The position numbers and the translations under genes were made by a program. A stretch of 64,000 nucleotides of DNA from Thermoanaerobaculales bacterium (lineage in GTDB: Bacteria > Acidobacteriota > Thermoanaerobaculia > Thermoanaerobaculales > Sulfomarinibacteraceae), in NCBI GenBank assembly GCA_035358815.1, contig DAOPQC010000006.1, forward strand, positions 56,456-120,455. Direction: 5' to 3'. Below, one piece after another: positions 55,227 to 63,936 of the stretch. Each line of letters begins with the position of its first letter. Position 1 is the first letter of the stretch. Below the pieces are notes generated by a model. That model did no database searches and was not told where the DNA came from. It saw only the letters and a list, made by a program, of their open reading frames with translations.

Positions 55227-56924
55227 CTATTCCGCCATCTCGTAGGCGTCGGCGAGGGCGTAGACCTCGTTCTCCCAGACCCGCCGGAAGCGCTCCGGGT
55301 CGACGGCCGGCTTGCGGATCATCGCCATCGCGAGCCGCTGCTGCTCGGGCGTCGTGCTCGGCTTGTGAGCGAGCTGGAGGGCGTACCGGGAGAGGTCGCG
55401 CACCATGAAGTCGAAGATCTGGTCGACGAGGTCGCCGCTCGCCCCCTCCATCGGCGCCTCCTCGAGGATCAGCTGGCCGTAGGGCACGAGCGTGAAGACC
55501 TCGCCGAGCGACAGCTGGAGGTCGACGTCCTGCTGCTGAGCCTCGTCAGGCGGCGCCTCCACCAGCAAGCGCTTCAGCGCCTCGACCTGCTCGACGAAGA
55601 TCCTGACGTTGGGCAGCTCGACGCCGTCGTAGGCGATTCGCCAGTCGTGGAAGCGGACCTTGCCGAGGCCCCTGGCCGGCCCCTGGCGGAAGAAGAAGCC
55701 GTCGTCGGCCGGGTCGTCCCGGCGCGGGACCGCCGGGTAGGCCGCGGGCCGGAACAGGTAGTTGACCAGGAACTTCAGCACCAGCGCCATGTTGACGTGG
55801 GCGGTGCCCTCGAGCTTGGGCAGGGCGCGGATGTCGCGCGCCGCCATCTCGAAGTAGGGCTCGTTCTCGAAGCCGCGGGCGGCGATCACGTCCCACAGCT
55901 CGTTGATCACCTCCTCGCCCTGCATCGTCACCTTCATCTTCATGATCGGGTTGTAGAGCAGGTAGCGGCGGTCGTCGGCCGACGCGCTGCGGAAGTAGTC
56001 GGAGGCGCGCAGCGCGAAGAGCTTCATCGCAGCGAGCCGGGCGTAGGCGTCGACGAACAGCTGCTGGCAATGCGGGAAGTCAGTGACGAAACGGTCGTAG
56101 AGGCGCCGGTTGGCGGCGTGATCGATGGCCTCGTAGAAGGCGTGGGTGCAGATCCCGATCGACCCCCAGCCGAGGTTGAACTTGCCGACGTTGACGGTGT
56201 TGAGCGCCGCGTCCCAGGCGTCGGAGCCGCGCGACAGGATATCGGAGGAGCCGACCGGGTAGTCGTTCAGGGCGAACTCGGCGACGTAGGACTGGACATT
56301 GACCAGGTTGCGGACGCAGTCGAACTTCTCGTGCTGCGAGTCGGCGGCGAAGAACGCGTACTCGCTGCCGCCGGCGAAGCGGCCGAAGGTGGAGACCATG
56401 CGGGCGACGTTGGCGTTGCCGATGTAGTACTTGCCGCCGCGGGCCCGGAAGCCGTCGCCGTCCGGGTAGAGGGTCATCTCGGTTGCGTAGACGTCGGCCC
56501 CGTGCTGCTTCTCGGACAGGCCGAATGCGAACACCTCGCCCTGGCGCAGGTAGGCGGCGGCCCTGCGCTTGGCCTGCTCGTTGGCGCTCATCCAGATCGG
56601 CCCGAGGCCGAGGATCGTCACCTGCCAGGTGTACCAGTAGTGGAGCCCGTAGAAGGCCAGGATCTCGTTGAACTCGTTGTTGCGCCAGTTGTCCCAGCGG
56701 CAGTCGGGTGAGCCGCCGTAGGCCGCGGGGGTGAGCAGGGTCGCGAGCGCCTGCTCGCGCGCCAGGAACTCGAGGAAGTCGGCGTACCAGACCCGGTCGC
56801 GGTCGTCCTCCTTGAGCCGGCGCAGGCCCCTGGCCTCGAAGAACGCGATCGTCTTCTCCATGATCTCGCGCGACCGCTCGTCAGTGCACCGGCTGGCGTG
56901 TCGGTTGGGGTTGAGCAGGATCAT
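55227..56924 (-). CDS. Acyl-CoA dehydrogenase family protein
   Basis: 565 aa from ATG 56924, preceded by GCGGAGGTGCGTTC. Acyl-CoA dehydrogenase layout: N-terminal helices (LTPAAYGGSPDCRWDNW), FAD-contact segment FAFGLSEKQHGADVYA, beta domain (DGDGFRARGGKYYIGNAN), then C-terminal helices with a helical extension of about 150 residues. It is longer than ordinary 380-aa ACADs, closer to the larger members with an extra C-terminal domain. It would dehydrogenate an acyl-CoA thioester at C2-C3; substrate unknown. Confidence 0.9.
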   Translation of the reverse strand: MILLNPNRHASRCTDERSREIMEKTIAFFEARGLRRLKEDDRDRVWYADFLEFLAREQALATLLTPAAYGGSPDCRWDNWRNNEFNEILAFYGLHYWYTWQVTILGLGPIWMSANEQAKRRAAAYLRQGEVFAFGLSEKQHGADVYATEMTLYPDGDGFRARGGKYYIGNANVARMVSTFGRFAGGSEYAFFAADSQHEKFDCVRNLVNVQSYVAEFALNDYPVGSSDILSRGSDAWDAALNTVNVGKFNLGWGSIGICTHAFYEAIDHAANRRLYDRFVTDFPHCQQLFVDAYARLAAMKLFALRASDYFRSASADDRRYLLYNPIMKMKVTMQGEEVINELWDVIAARGFENEPYFEMAARDIRALPKLEGTAHVNMALVLKFLVNYLFRPAAYPAVPRRDDPADDGFFFRQGPARGLGKVRFHDWRIAYDGVELPNVRIFVEQVEALKRLLVEAPPDEAQQQDVDLQLSLGEVFTLVPYGQLILEEAPMEGASGDLVDQIFDFMVRDLSRYALQLAHKPSTTPEQQRLAMAMIRKPAVDPERFRRVWENEVYALADAYEMAE

Positions 56925-57081
56925 GAACGCACCTCCGCGACGGGCTCGGCGCGAGTGTAGCCCCTTCACCGCGCGGCGTCGCGCCGATCCGGCAACCGGG
57001 CCTCCTTGCGCCGAGCGGCGGAGAGCCCATACTCTCGAACCACGGGCGCAGGGCGGGCAGCCCGTGGACGGGAGGAACCTG

Positions 57082-57858
57082 GTGGCGTGGACCGGGAGCT
57101 TCGCCGCGCTCTACGACGCGGAGCACCGCGCGCTGACCGCGGACATCGACCTCTACCTCGACCTGCTGCACGAGGCCAGGGTCCGTGGGCCGGTGCTGGA
57201 GCTGGCGTGCGGCAGCGGGCGGGTCGCGGCGCCGCTGGCAGCCGCCGGGCATCGGGTCGTCGGCCTCGACTCGTCGCCCGAGATGCTGCGGCGGGCGCGC
57301 GCCCGCCGGCGCCGGCTGCCGCCCGAGGCGGCGTCGCGGCTGCGGTTCTCGCGCCAGGACATGCGCCGCTTCCGCTTTCGGGCGCCGTTCGCCGCCGCGA
57401 TCGTCCCGTTCTCCAGCCTGGCTCTGCTTGCCGAGCCCGAGGACCGCGCCGCCTGCCTCGCTTGCACGGCGCAGCACCTGCGGCCGCGGGCGCCGCTGAT
57501 CATCGACCTGCCAAACCCGCTTCCCGCGATGGCGGGTGCAAGGCCGCGCGCCGTCGCCAGCCGCTTCCGGCTGCCGCGATGGGGGCACGAGGTCGAGAAG
57601 GTGGTCGAGGAGGTTTTCGACCCGGCGCGCGCCACGACCCGCGTTCGTTACCGCTACCGGCAGTTGCGGCCCGGCGCCGACGCGCCGGCCGAGCTCGCCG
57701 AGGCCTGCTTCGAGCTGGCGCGGATCGAGCGCCGGCAGATCGAGGCGCAGCTCTACGCGGCCGGGTTCGACGTGGTTGCAGCGCTCGGCGACTACCGCGG
57801 AACCCCGCACAGCCCGACGAGCCCACGGCTGGTGATCCACGCCGAGCGCCTGGAGTAG
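57082..57858 (+). CDS. SAM-dependent methyltransferase
   Basis: 258 aa from GTG 57082 after GGGAGGAACCTG. Class I fold: motif I VLELACGSGRVAAPLAAAGH, acidic residue in VVGLDSSPEML, motif IV-like FAAAIVPFSSL. The substrate is unknown; it may be a small molecule or lipid. It stands alone, divergent from the ACAD gene. Confidence 0.9.
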   Translation: MAWTGSFAALYDAEHRALTADIDLYLDLLHEARVRGPVLELACGSGRVAAPLAAAGHRVVGLDSSPEMLRRARARRRRLPPEAASRLRFSRQDMRRFRFRAPFAAAIVPFSSLALLAEPEDRAACLACTAQHLRPRAPLIIDLPNPLPAMAGARPRAVASRFRLPRWGHEVEKVVEEVFDPARATTRVRYRYRQLRPGADAPAELAEACFELARIERRQIEAQLYAAGFDVVAALGDYRGTPHSPTSPRLVIHAERLE

Positions 57859-57917
57859 GAGCGTGCGGGCATGGGCCCCCGCGCGCGCAGCTGATGAGGT
57901 CGTCGTTGGTGGCCCCT

Positions 57918-57954
57918 GCCCACACGCTCCTCGGGATGCGCTGCGCGCATCCTG
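57918..57954. repeat. Family B repeat copy, inverted orientation
   Basis: The reverse complement of this segment gives CAGGATGCGCGCAGCGCATC followed by CCGAGGAGCGTGTGGGC, matching the family B copy at 49251 almost exactly, in the opposite direction. It lies between the methyltransferase and the M23 gene; no gene is seen in 57859-58013. Confidence 0.7.
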
Positions 57955-58013
57955 ACCATCGGACGTTGCAGGACGAACCCCAGGGCAGCCATCGCCTTAC
58001 AATGCCGGCGGTC

Positions 58014-58499
58014 ATGCGGGCATCGATGGCTGCAACCACGTTTGGCCTCGCGCTCCTCGCTCTCGGTGTCCTCGCAGGATGCGCGGGGTCGCGGCCCGAG
58101 CCCGCGGCGACGGTCCCTTCGGGCTGGCCGCTGCCGGGCGACGTCGGCGTCGTCAGCTCGTCCTTCGGCGCGCCACGCGGCGCCGGCACGCACCAGGGCA
58201 TCGACTTCAGCGCGCCGCGCGGCACCGCGGTCATCGCCACGGCGGATGGTGTTGTGACCTTCGCCGGCCGCGCCGGCGACTACGGCCGGATGGTCGTGCT
58301 CGACCACGGCGGCGGCTGGGAAACGCGGTACGCCCACCTCCACCGGATCAAGGTCGAGGAGGGCGAGCGCGTCCGGCGCGGCCGCGCGCTGGGGACGGTC
58401 GGCCACAGCGGCAACGCCCGCGGTGCCCACCTCCACTACGAGCTGCGCCGCAACGGCGTCCCCATCGACCCGCGGCCGACGCTCGGAGGTGATAGGTGA
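58014..58499 (+). CDS. M23 (LytM/NlpD-type) peptidase lipoprotein
   Basis: 161 aa from ATG 58014 (an ATG at 58002 is also possible). Lipobox LAGC. The LytM domain has THQGIDFSAPRGTAVIATAD and GAHLHYELRRNG, giving the HxxxD and HxH zinc ligands of lysostaphin-type endopeptidases, so it may cleave peptidoglycan cross-links; it is short, without LysM or SPOR domains. Its 3' end runs into a TGATAGG/TGATACG heptamer repeat, and the stop codon lies inside that repeat. Confidence 0.87.
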   Translation: MRASMAATTFGLALLALGVLAGCAGSRPEPAATVPSGWPLPGDVGVVSSSFGAPRGAGTHQGIDFSAPRGTAVIATADGVVTFAGRAGDYGRMVVLDHGGGWETRYAHLHRIKVEEGERVRRGRALGTVGHSGNARGAHLHYELRRNGVPIDPRPTLGGDR

Positions 58500-58735
58500 T
58501 AGGTGATACGTGATAGGTGATACGGGCCCCCGCCCGCTCTCGTCACGGCGACTCGTGACGGCGTAGCCCGCAGGGCGAAGCCGCAAGCCCGAGGCGACCT
58601 GTCACGGCGAAGCCGCGGGCGGAGCCGAAAGCCGGATCCGCGCCCGAAGCTCCGAACCGCACAGCTCGCAGAGAACGCAGAGAAAAACCATCTGACGTCA
58701 TCTCCGCGCTCTCGGCGCTCTCCGCGGTTTCACCG
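58490..58735. repeat. Heptamer array followed by a family C repeat copy
   Basis: Five TGATAGG/TGATACG units at 58490-58524 overlap the last codons and stop of the M23 gene. From 58530, CTCTCGTCACGGCGACT begins a diverged copy of the 249-bp family C element, followed by the CGCAGAG and CTCTCGGCGCTCTCCGCGG phrases. No gene is present up to the tag remnant at 58744. Confidence 0.75.
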
Positions 58736-58743
58736 TGCGGAGC

Positions 58744-58881
58744 TCAAGGAACCGTCGCTGACCAGGCCGTGGTGTCGCCGGACTCGAAGCCGTCGGCAAA
58801 CAGCTCGTTGCTAATGATGTCGGAGTCGGTGGCCGTGTTGTCGGCCGGATCGAGCTCGATGACGCCGTCCGGATTGGTGCC
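58744..58881 (-). pseudogene. Remnant of a DUF11-like protein ending in the DGFESG tag
   Basis: On the minus strand, an open 45-codon stretch reads a DUF11-like repeat end (VIELDPADNTATDSDII, typical of PxNNSATDxDTI variants), then FADGFESGDTTAWSATVP and a TGA stop. No upstream start, signal peptide or further repeats are seen before the divergent MFS gene, so this is the surviving 3' end of a larger surface protein gene. Confidence 0.65.
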
Positions 58882-59043
58882 GGGCACCGTGGTTTCGCGT
58901 CTCCACTCTCGGCAATGCGGCAGTGATGCGTTGGAGCAGGGGGCTTTCCCCAACGCCGCGTCGACTCCTCCCCTCCTCCCGTCTCCCCTGCTCTGGCTGC
59001 CGCCGGAACACGACGCAGCAGGCTCCTGTTGCACCCTCCGATC

Positions 59044-60312
59044 GTGAGCTTCAACCGGACAGCACCCGACGAGCAGCTGCCGTGGCGAGGCGACAAGGGC
59101 CGCCAGGTGGCGCTGCTGTCGCTCGTCGAGGCGCTCGCCATGGGACTGTGGTTCTCGGCCTCGGCGGTTGCCCCCCAGCTCGCCCTGGAGTGGGGCATGG
59201 GCGGCGCCGAGCAGGCGTGGTTGACCATGAGCGTTCAGCTCGGCTTCGTCGCCGGCGCGGCGGCGAGCGCGCTCCTCAACCTCGCCGACCGGGTGGCCAC
59301 GCCGCGGCTGCTGGCGCTCAGCGCGACCGCCGGAGCGGTCTTCAACCTCGCGATCCCGGTGCTTGACCGGGTGGGCATCGGCGGCGAGCCCGCGGTCTTC
59401 GGCCTGCGATTCGCAACCGGCGTGGCCCTCGCCGGGGTCTACCCTCCGGGCATGAAGCTCGTGGCGACCTGGTGCCGCCACGATCGCGGGCTCGGGATCG
59501 GCATCCTGGTCGGGGCGCTGACCCTCGGCTCGGCCGGGCCCCACCTCTTCAACGCCTTCCCGTCCGTCGGCACGGCCGGCATGCCGCCGTGGCCGCCGAT
59601 CCTCCTCGCCGCCTCGGCGCTTGCCCTGGCGGCGGCGGTGCTGGCGGCGACGACCCTCCGGCCGGGACCGCTCGCGGCCGCCGGCCCACCCTTCGACCCG
59701 CGCTTTGCCGGCCGCGTCCTCGCGCATCGTCCGATGCGGCTGGTCAACCTCGGCTACCTCGGCCACATGTGGGAGCTGTACGCGATGTGGACCTGGGTGC
59801 CGGCCCTCCTGCTGGAGGCCTACAGGCGGGCCGACTGGTCGGCGGCGGGCGCCCGGGCCGCGGGATTCTCCGTGATTGCGGCCGGTGCCGTCGGCTGCGT
59901 GCTCGCCGGGGTTTGGGCCGACCGCATCGGCAGGGTTCGGGTGACCTCGGCGAGCCTCGCGGTTTCCGGCAGCTGCTGCCTCCTCGCCGGCCCGCTCGTC
60001 GACGCCCCGGGCTGGCTGACGGCGCTCTGCCTGGTGTGGGGCGTGGCGGTGGTTGCGGACAGCGCCCAGTTCAGCGCCGCGCTCAGCGAGCTCGCCGACG
60101 CCCGCTACGTCGGCACCGCGCTGACCCTTCAGACCTGTGTCGGCTTCCTGCTGACGCTGGTCAGCCTGCGGCTGATTCCGGCCCTGCTCGAGCAGGTCGG
60201 TTGGGGGGCGGTGTTCGTGGCGCTCGCGCCGGGACCGCTGATCGGCATCGTCTCGATGTTGCGGCTCGGACGCCTCCCGGAGGCCACCCAGATGGCGGGC
60301 GGGAATCGCTGA
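59044..60312 (+). CDS. MFS transporter, nitrate/nitrite or aromatic-acid-type
   Basis: 422 aa from GTG 59044 (the start is weakly supported). About 12 membrane helices. Segments such as LVEALAMGLWFSASAVAP and GLRFATGVALAGVYPPGMK match the MFS_1 group with cyanate- or aromatic-like substrates. The substrate is unknown. Convergent with the MaoC-led operon and preceded by the tag remnant on the other strand. Confidence 0.87.
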   Translation: MSFNRTAPDEQLPWRGDKGRQVALLSLVEALAMGLWFSASAVAPQLALEWGMGGAEQAWLTMSVQLGFVAGAAASALLNLADRVATPRLLALSATAGAVFNLAIPVLDRVGIGGEPAVFGLRFATGVALAGVYPPGMKLVATWCRHDRGLGIGILVGALTLGSAGPHLFNAFPSVGTAGMPPWPPILLAASALALAAAVLAATTLRPGPLAAAGPPFDPRFAGRVLAHRPMRLVNLGYLGHMWELYAMWTWVPALLLEAYRRADWSAAGARAAGFSVIAAGAVGCVLAGVWADRIGRVRVTSASLAVSGSCCLLAGPLVDAPGWLTALCLVWGVAVVADSAQFSAALSELADARYVGTALTLQTCVGFLLTLVSLRLIPALLEQVGWGAVFVALAPGPLIGIVSMLRLGRLPEATQMAGGNR

Positions 60313-60332
60313 GCTTCGCGGGTGAATCCGGG

Positions 60333-60800
60333 TCAAGCCCCCGGCATCGTGAGCGGCACCGTGTAGCAGAGGGCGGCCCCCTCGAGCGCGACCACGCCAT
60401 CGTCCCTGGTCACGGTTGTCCGCAGCCGGGTGATCGGCTTGTCGGCGCGCACCTCGACGACCTCGACCTCGCCGGTGATGGTGTCGCCGGGACGCACGGG
60501 CGCGCGGAAGCTCCACTCGACCTGCAGGAAGACCGTCCCCGGCCCCGGCAGGTCCTCCGCGACCACGGCGTTGAGGATCGCGCTCGTGATGCCGCCCTGC
60601 ACGATGATCTCCCCGAACCGGCTTCCGCGGGCGGCCTCCGGGTCGTAGTGGAGGGGGTTGCGGTCGCCGCTGATGCGCGTGAACAGCTCGATGTCCTCGG
60701 GCCCGACGGCGCGGCTGCGCCGGGCGCGCTGACCGACCTCGGGGACCCCGCTGGGCCACACCGCCGACGGGACGGCTGCTGCTGCGGATTGTGTCGTCAT
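60333..60800 (-). CDS. MaoC-like hot-dog dehydratase/hydratase
   Basis: 155 aa from the second ATG of ATGATG (60800), which is correctly spaced from AGGAGGCG. Hot-dog fold with the MaoC motif region DRNPLHYDPEAARGSRFGEIIVQGG, including the catalytic Asp/His (DRNPLHYD). Such enzymes hydrate or dehydrate acyl-CoA or acyl-ACP at C2-C3, or act as small bound subunits in oxidoreductase complexes. Last gene of the operon that starts with OsmC. Confidence 0.88.
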   Translation of the reverse strand: MTTQSAAAAVPSAVWPSGVPEVGQRARRSRAVGPEDIELFTRISGDRNPLHYDPEAARGSRFGEIIVQGGITSAILNAVVAEDLPGPGTVFLQVEWSFRAPVRPGDTITGEVEVVEVRADKPITRLRTTVTRDDGVVALEGAALCYTVPLTMPGA

Positions 60801-60826
60801 CATCGCCTCCTGCGCGGTCGTCAAGC

Positions 60827-62017
60827 TCAAGCGGTCCGGCTGATGGCTGTGGGAGCCGCGGCGCCGCCGTCCAGGGCGAGGACCGCGTCGGCCTCGCGGT
60901 TCATCTCCCGGCTCAACCTGAGGTGCAGCTCCCGGACCTCCTCGAGGGTCCAGCCGTACGAGGCGACGCGGTCCGAGATGTCGTACAGGTCCCTCGAAAG
61001 ATCGTCGCGCCGACTCTGGTAGCCCGCCAGCTCCTGCTCGGTTCCGGAGGCGACGGCAGAAGCCAGCAACTCGGCGTCGCGCAGCGCATCGGTCATGCCG
61101 TGCGCGGTGATCGGGTCCTTGAAGTAGCCGGCGTCGCCGACCAGCGCCCACCCCGGCCCCCAGCTGCGGCGGAAGAACCCCGGGTGCCCGGCGAACGCGT
61201 ACAGCCTCCCGGCCTGCCGCTCCGCAGTCAGCCCGGCGGCGAGCGCCGGAGCGCACTCCCCGACCAGCCGCCGGTGGCCAGCGGCGAGGTCGGGCCGGAT
61301 CTCGTCCCTGAACCTCGCGCCCGACGTGCCGGCGAAGATGCAGGTGGCGCCGCCGTTGGTCGGAATCGCGCCGACGCCGACTCCCTCCCGGTAGTACCAG
61401 TGGGTGTGCTCGAGCCCGAGCCCGGTCCAGTAGCCGTACACCACCCCGCTCGCGTGGCGGCCCGCGTGCTCGACCTCGGCGCCCACCAGGCGGGCGACAG
61501 TGGAGCGCAGCCCGTCGGCGCCGATCACGATCCCCGCCCCGAGCGCCGTCCTTGCCCCACCTGCCCGCTCGACCACGACCCCCTGCACCCGGCCGCGTTG
61601 GTCGCGGAGGAGCTCCACGACCCGGGTCTGGTGGACGACCTCGGCGCCCGCGGCGCGGGCCGCATCCACCAGCAGGGCGTCGAGCACGGTCCGCCGCGGC
61701 GCGAACAGCGCGTCGATCCCGTCGCGCGGCCTGATCTGGACCACCAGCTCCTCGTCGCAGTAGTGGAAGGAGGTCCTCCGGATCGCCGGGGTGCCGGCCG
61801 CCGCGAGCCGGTCGAGCAGGCCCCACCGGTGGAGCTGCAGCACGCCCGCCCGCATCAGGGCGTGGGTGGACAAGGTGTCGCTGCCGAACGGCTGCCGGTC
61901 GACGGCGAGCACCCGCAGGCCGCGCCACGCCAGCAGCATCGCGGTCGCGGCGCCGGCACAGCGCGCACCGACGACGACTGCGTCGTAGCTCTCGTGCTCG
62001 GTGGCTCGTCGTGTCAC
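60827..62017 (-). CDS. FAD-dependent oxidoreductase (geranylgeranyl-reductase/halogenase-like)
   Basis: 396 aa, GTG start after GGGAGGTGGAGCG. Group A flavoprotein with N-terminal dinucleotide motif VVGARCAGAATAML, GIVIGADGLRS and GDAGYFKDPIT for FAD. The pattern is close to geranylgeranyl reductases and related hydroxylases of small-molecule pathways. 15 bp follow the upstream FMO stop. Substrate unknown. Confidence 0.88.
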   Translation of the reverse strand: MTRRATEHESYDAVVVGARCAGAATAMLLAWRGLRVLAVDRQPFGSDTLSTHALMRAGVLQLHRWGLLDRLAAAGTPAIRRTSFHYCDEELVVQIRPRDGIDALFAPRRTVLDALLVDAARAAGAEVVHQTRVVELLRDQRGRVQGVVVERAGGARTALGAGIVIGADGLRSTVARLVGAEVEHAGRHASGVVYGYWTGLGLEHTHWYYREGVGVGAIPTNGGATCIFAGTSGARFRDEIRPDLAAGHRRLVGECAPALAAGLTAERQAGRLYAFAGHPGFFRRSWGPGWALVGDAGYFKDPITAHGMTDALRDAELLASAVASGTEQELAGYQSRRDDLSRDLYDISDRVASYGWTLEEVRELHLRLSREMNREADAVLALDGGAAAPTAISRTA

Positions 62018-62032
62018 CGCTCCACCTCCCTG

Positions 62033-63280
62033 TCAGGCGGCCGCGGGCCGGCTTCCGGCCGTCCGCGCCGCGATCTCCTCGGCGATCTCGCAGGCGTCGC
62101 TGCCGACGCCGTCGATGTAGGTGGACTTGCGGCGGCGCAGCAGGCTCAGCCCCAGCACGTAGAGCCCGGGCGCCGGCGTGATGCCGCCGCGGTGGACGAT
62201 CTCCCCCCGGCGGTCGAGCACGGGCACCTTCAGCCAGGGGTAGCTGCGGCCGAAGCCGGTTGCCCAGACCACCGTCTTGATGCCCTCATCGGCAAGGTCG
62301 AGGGCGGTCGGCGCCGGGCCGGGGCGGACCGGGACCAGCGGAGGCGCCTCGGGCAGGATGCGGTCGAGCCCGGCGTCCGTGATGAACCCGTCGATGCGCG
62401 CGAGCAGCTGGGCGAGCTTGAAGTCCGCAGCCGCGGTCGTCGCGGCGAGGTCGTCGGCGAAGCGCACGGCGTTGCCGCGGGCGGTGACCGCGCGCCCGAC
62501 CAGGCGAACGCCCCGCTCGCGGAGGATCGCGAGGTCGAGCGAGCCGTGGTCGGGGCGCCCCACGAGCTGGAGCGAGGGCTGGCCGCGCGACGTCTCGACG
62601 CTGAGCACGTCGTCGACCGTCTCGTCGAGGATGCCGACGGTGTCGAGCCACCACATGATGTCGCGGCCGCGGTGGAGCCTCGGCAGGCGCGTGTGCCGGC
62701 CGACCGCCAACGTGACCGGCCGTCCCGACCGCTGGATCTCGTCGGCGAGCTGAATGCCGCTGGCCGAGGCGCCGACCACCAGCACGCCCCCGTCGGCGAG
62801 CTGGCCAGGATGACGGTAGGTGGTCGGGTCGAGCTGGAGGATGCTCCCGTCGAGCTCGCGGCCGAAGGTAGGCACTCTCGGCCAGCCGCAGTGGCCGGTG
62901 GCCACCACCACGTTGGGCGCCGTCCAGTCTCCGCGATCGGTGGCGACCCGGTAGCCGCGGCCACCCGCCTCCACCGCCAGGACGGTGGTCTCGGCCTCGA
63001 CCGGTGCCACGAACGACCGCGCGTAACCTTCGAGGAAGCCCACCAGCTCGGTCACGGTCATGTAGCCGTCGGGGTCGGCGCCCCGGTAGCCCCACCCCGG
63101 CAGGCGGGTCTGCCAGTTCGGGGTGAGCAGGCGCAGCGAATCCCAGCGCTCGGACCGCCAGCGTTCGGCGACCCGTCCCCGCTCGAGGACGACGTGATCG
63201 ACGCCGTGGTCGCCGAGGCAGCGGCTCATCGCCAGCCCGGCCTGGCCGCCCCCGATGACGATCGCGCTGGTGCGCTTCAT
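62033..63280 (-). CDS. Flavin-containing monooxygenase-like protein
   Basis: 415 aa. N-terminal FAD motif VIGGGQAGLAMS and central NADPH motif VVVGASASGIQLA, separated as in FMO and related pyridine-nucleotide oxidoreductases. ATGHCGWPR is the family's Thr-Gly-His region. Oxygenates nucleophilic atoms or ketones. Second gene of the OsmC operon, 74 bp after it. Confidence 0.9.
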   Translation of the reverse strand: MKRTSAIVIGGGQAGLAMSRCLGDHGVDHVVLERGRVAERWRSERWDSLRLLTPNWQTRLPGWGYRGADPDGYMTVTELVGFLEGYARSFVAPVEAETTVLAVEAGGRGYRVATDRGDWTAPNVVVATGHCGWPRVPTFGRELDGSILQLDPTTYRHPGQLADGGVLVVGASASGIQLADEIQRSGRPVTLAVGRHTRLPRLHRGRDIMWWLDTVGILDETVDDVLSVETSRGQPSLQLVGRPDHGSLDLAILRERGVRLVGRAVTARGNAVRFADDLAATTAAADFKLAQLLARIDGFITDAGLDRILPEAPPLVPVRPGPAPTALDLADEGIKTVVWATGFGRSYPWLKVPVLDRRGEIVHRGGITPAPGLYVLGLSLLRRRKSTYIDGVGSDACEIAEEIAARTAGSRPAAA

Positions 63281-63354
63281 GGTCTCGAGCCTCCACGCGA
63301 GCCCTGCGGGCGGCCGGCCCGCCGCTGGGACCGGCCACCCTCGCCCGCCGTTCG

Positions 63355-63936
63355 TCAGGCAGCCTCGACCATCACGTCGACCGGGACGCCGTTCGTGAGG
63401 ACGTCGAACACCGCCGACCGGCGCTGCGACTGCTCGACGATCTCGCGCAGCTTGTCGGCCGGCGCGTCGCCCTTGATCCGGAAGCTCACCCGGATCCCCT
63501 GATAGCCGTTGCGGACCTCGTCCGAGATCCCGAGGATGCCGCGCAGGTCGATGTCGCCCTCGACCGTCGACTCGACCTCGCTGAGCTTCACCCCGCGCGC
63601 GGCTGCGATGTTGCCGATGCCGGCGGTGAGGCAGGCGGCGAGGCCGTGGAGCAGGAACTCCACCGGTGCCGGGCCCTGGTCGGTGCCGACCAGCACCTCG
63701 GGGTGGTCGGCGTCGAACTGGAAGTCGCCGCCGTGCGTGTGCTGCGCGCCCGCCCCGTCGAAGGCCTCGATCCTGGTGCGGCTGTGGGTGCCCCGGATCC
63801 AACGGTTGGTCGCCCGGAACCGGAACTTCGCGAGGTCCGGCTGGCCCTTGACCGCGTTGATGGTGGCGAACAGGGTCGGCGTGTCGACCCCATTCAGCCG
63901 GACCGGCTCGCGCTTGTTGGCCATGCTCTGACTCAT
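63355..63936 (-). CDS. OsmC-family peroxidase-like protein
   Basis: 193 aa, ATG 63936 after GAAAGGAGAGCACG. OsmC fold (GRxGHTxxRIEA-like THSRTRIEAF, FLLHGLAACLTAG, EVESTVEGDIDL). OsmC and Ohr peroxidases use two Cys; here one is in LAACLTA and the second is replaced, reading RRSAVFDVLTNG where RRCPV is usual. So the canonical two-Cys peroxidase cycle is lost. It starts a four-gene operon whose products are otherwise flavin oxidoreductases and a MaoC protein. Confidence 0.88.
   Translation of the reverse strand: MSQSMANKREPVRLNGVDTPTLFATINAVKGQPDLAKFRFRATNRWIRGTHSRTRIEAFDGAGAQHTHGGDFQFDADHPEVLVGTDQGPAPVEFLLHGLAACLTAGIGNIAAARGVKLSEVESTVEGDIDLRGILGISDEVRNGYQGIRVSFRIKGDAPADKLREIVEQSQRRSAVFDVLTNGVPVDVMVEAA

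Noticed and set aside
58490..58524. Heptamer TGATAGG/TGATACG array as an operator
   Set aside because: It lies at the 3' end of a gene, next to repeat debris, with no promoter nearby; more likely a replication-slippage product.
60791..63502. Long plus-strand open frame over the MaoC, FAD and FMO genes
   Set aside because: Low-complexity Arg/Val/Gln translation without motifs; the minus-strand frames have flavin and hot-dog motifs and good ribosome-binding sites.
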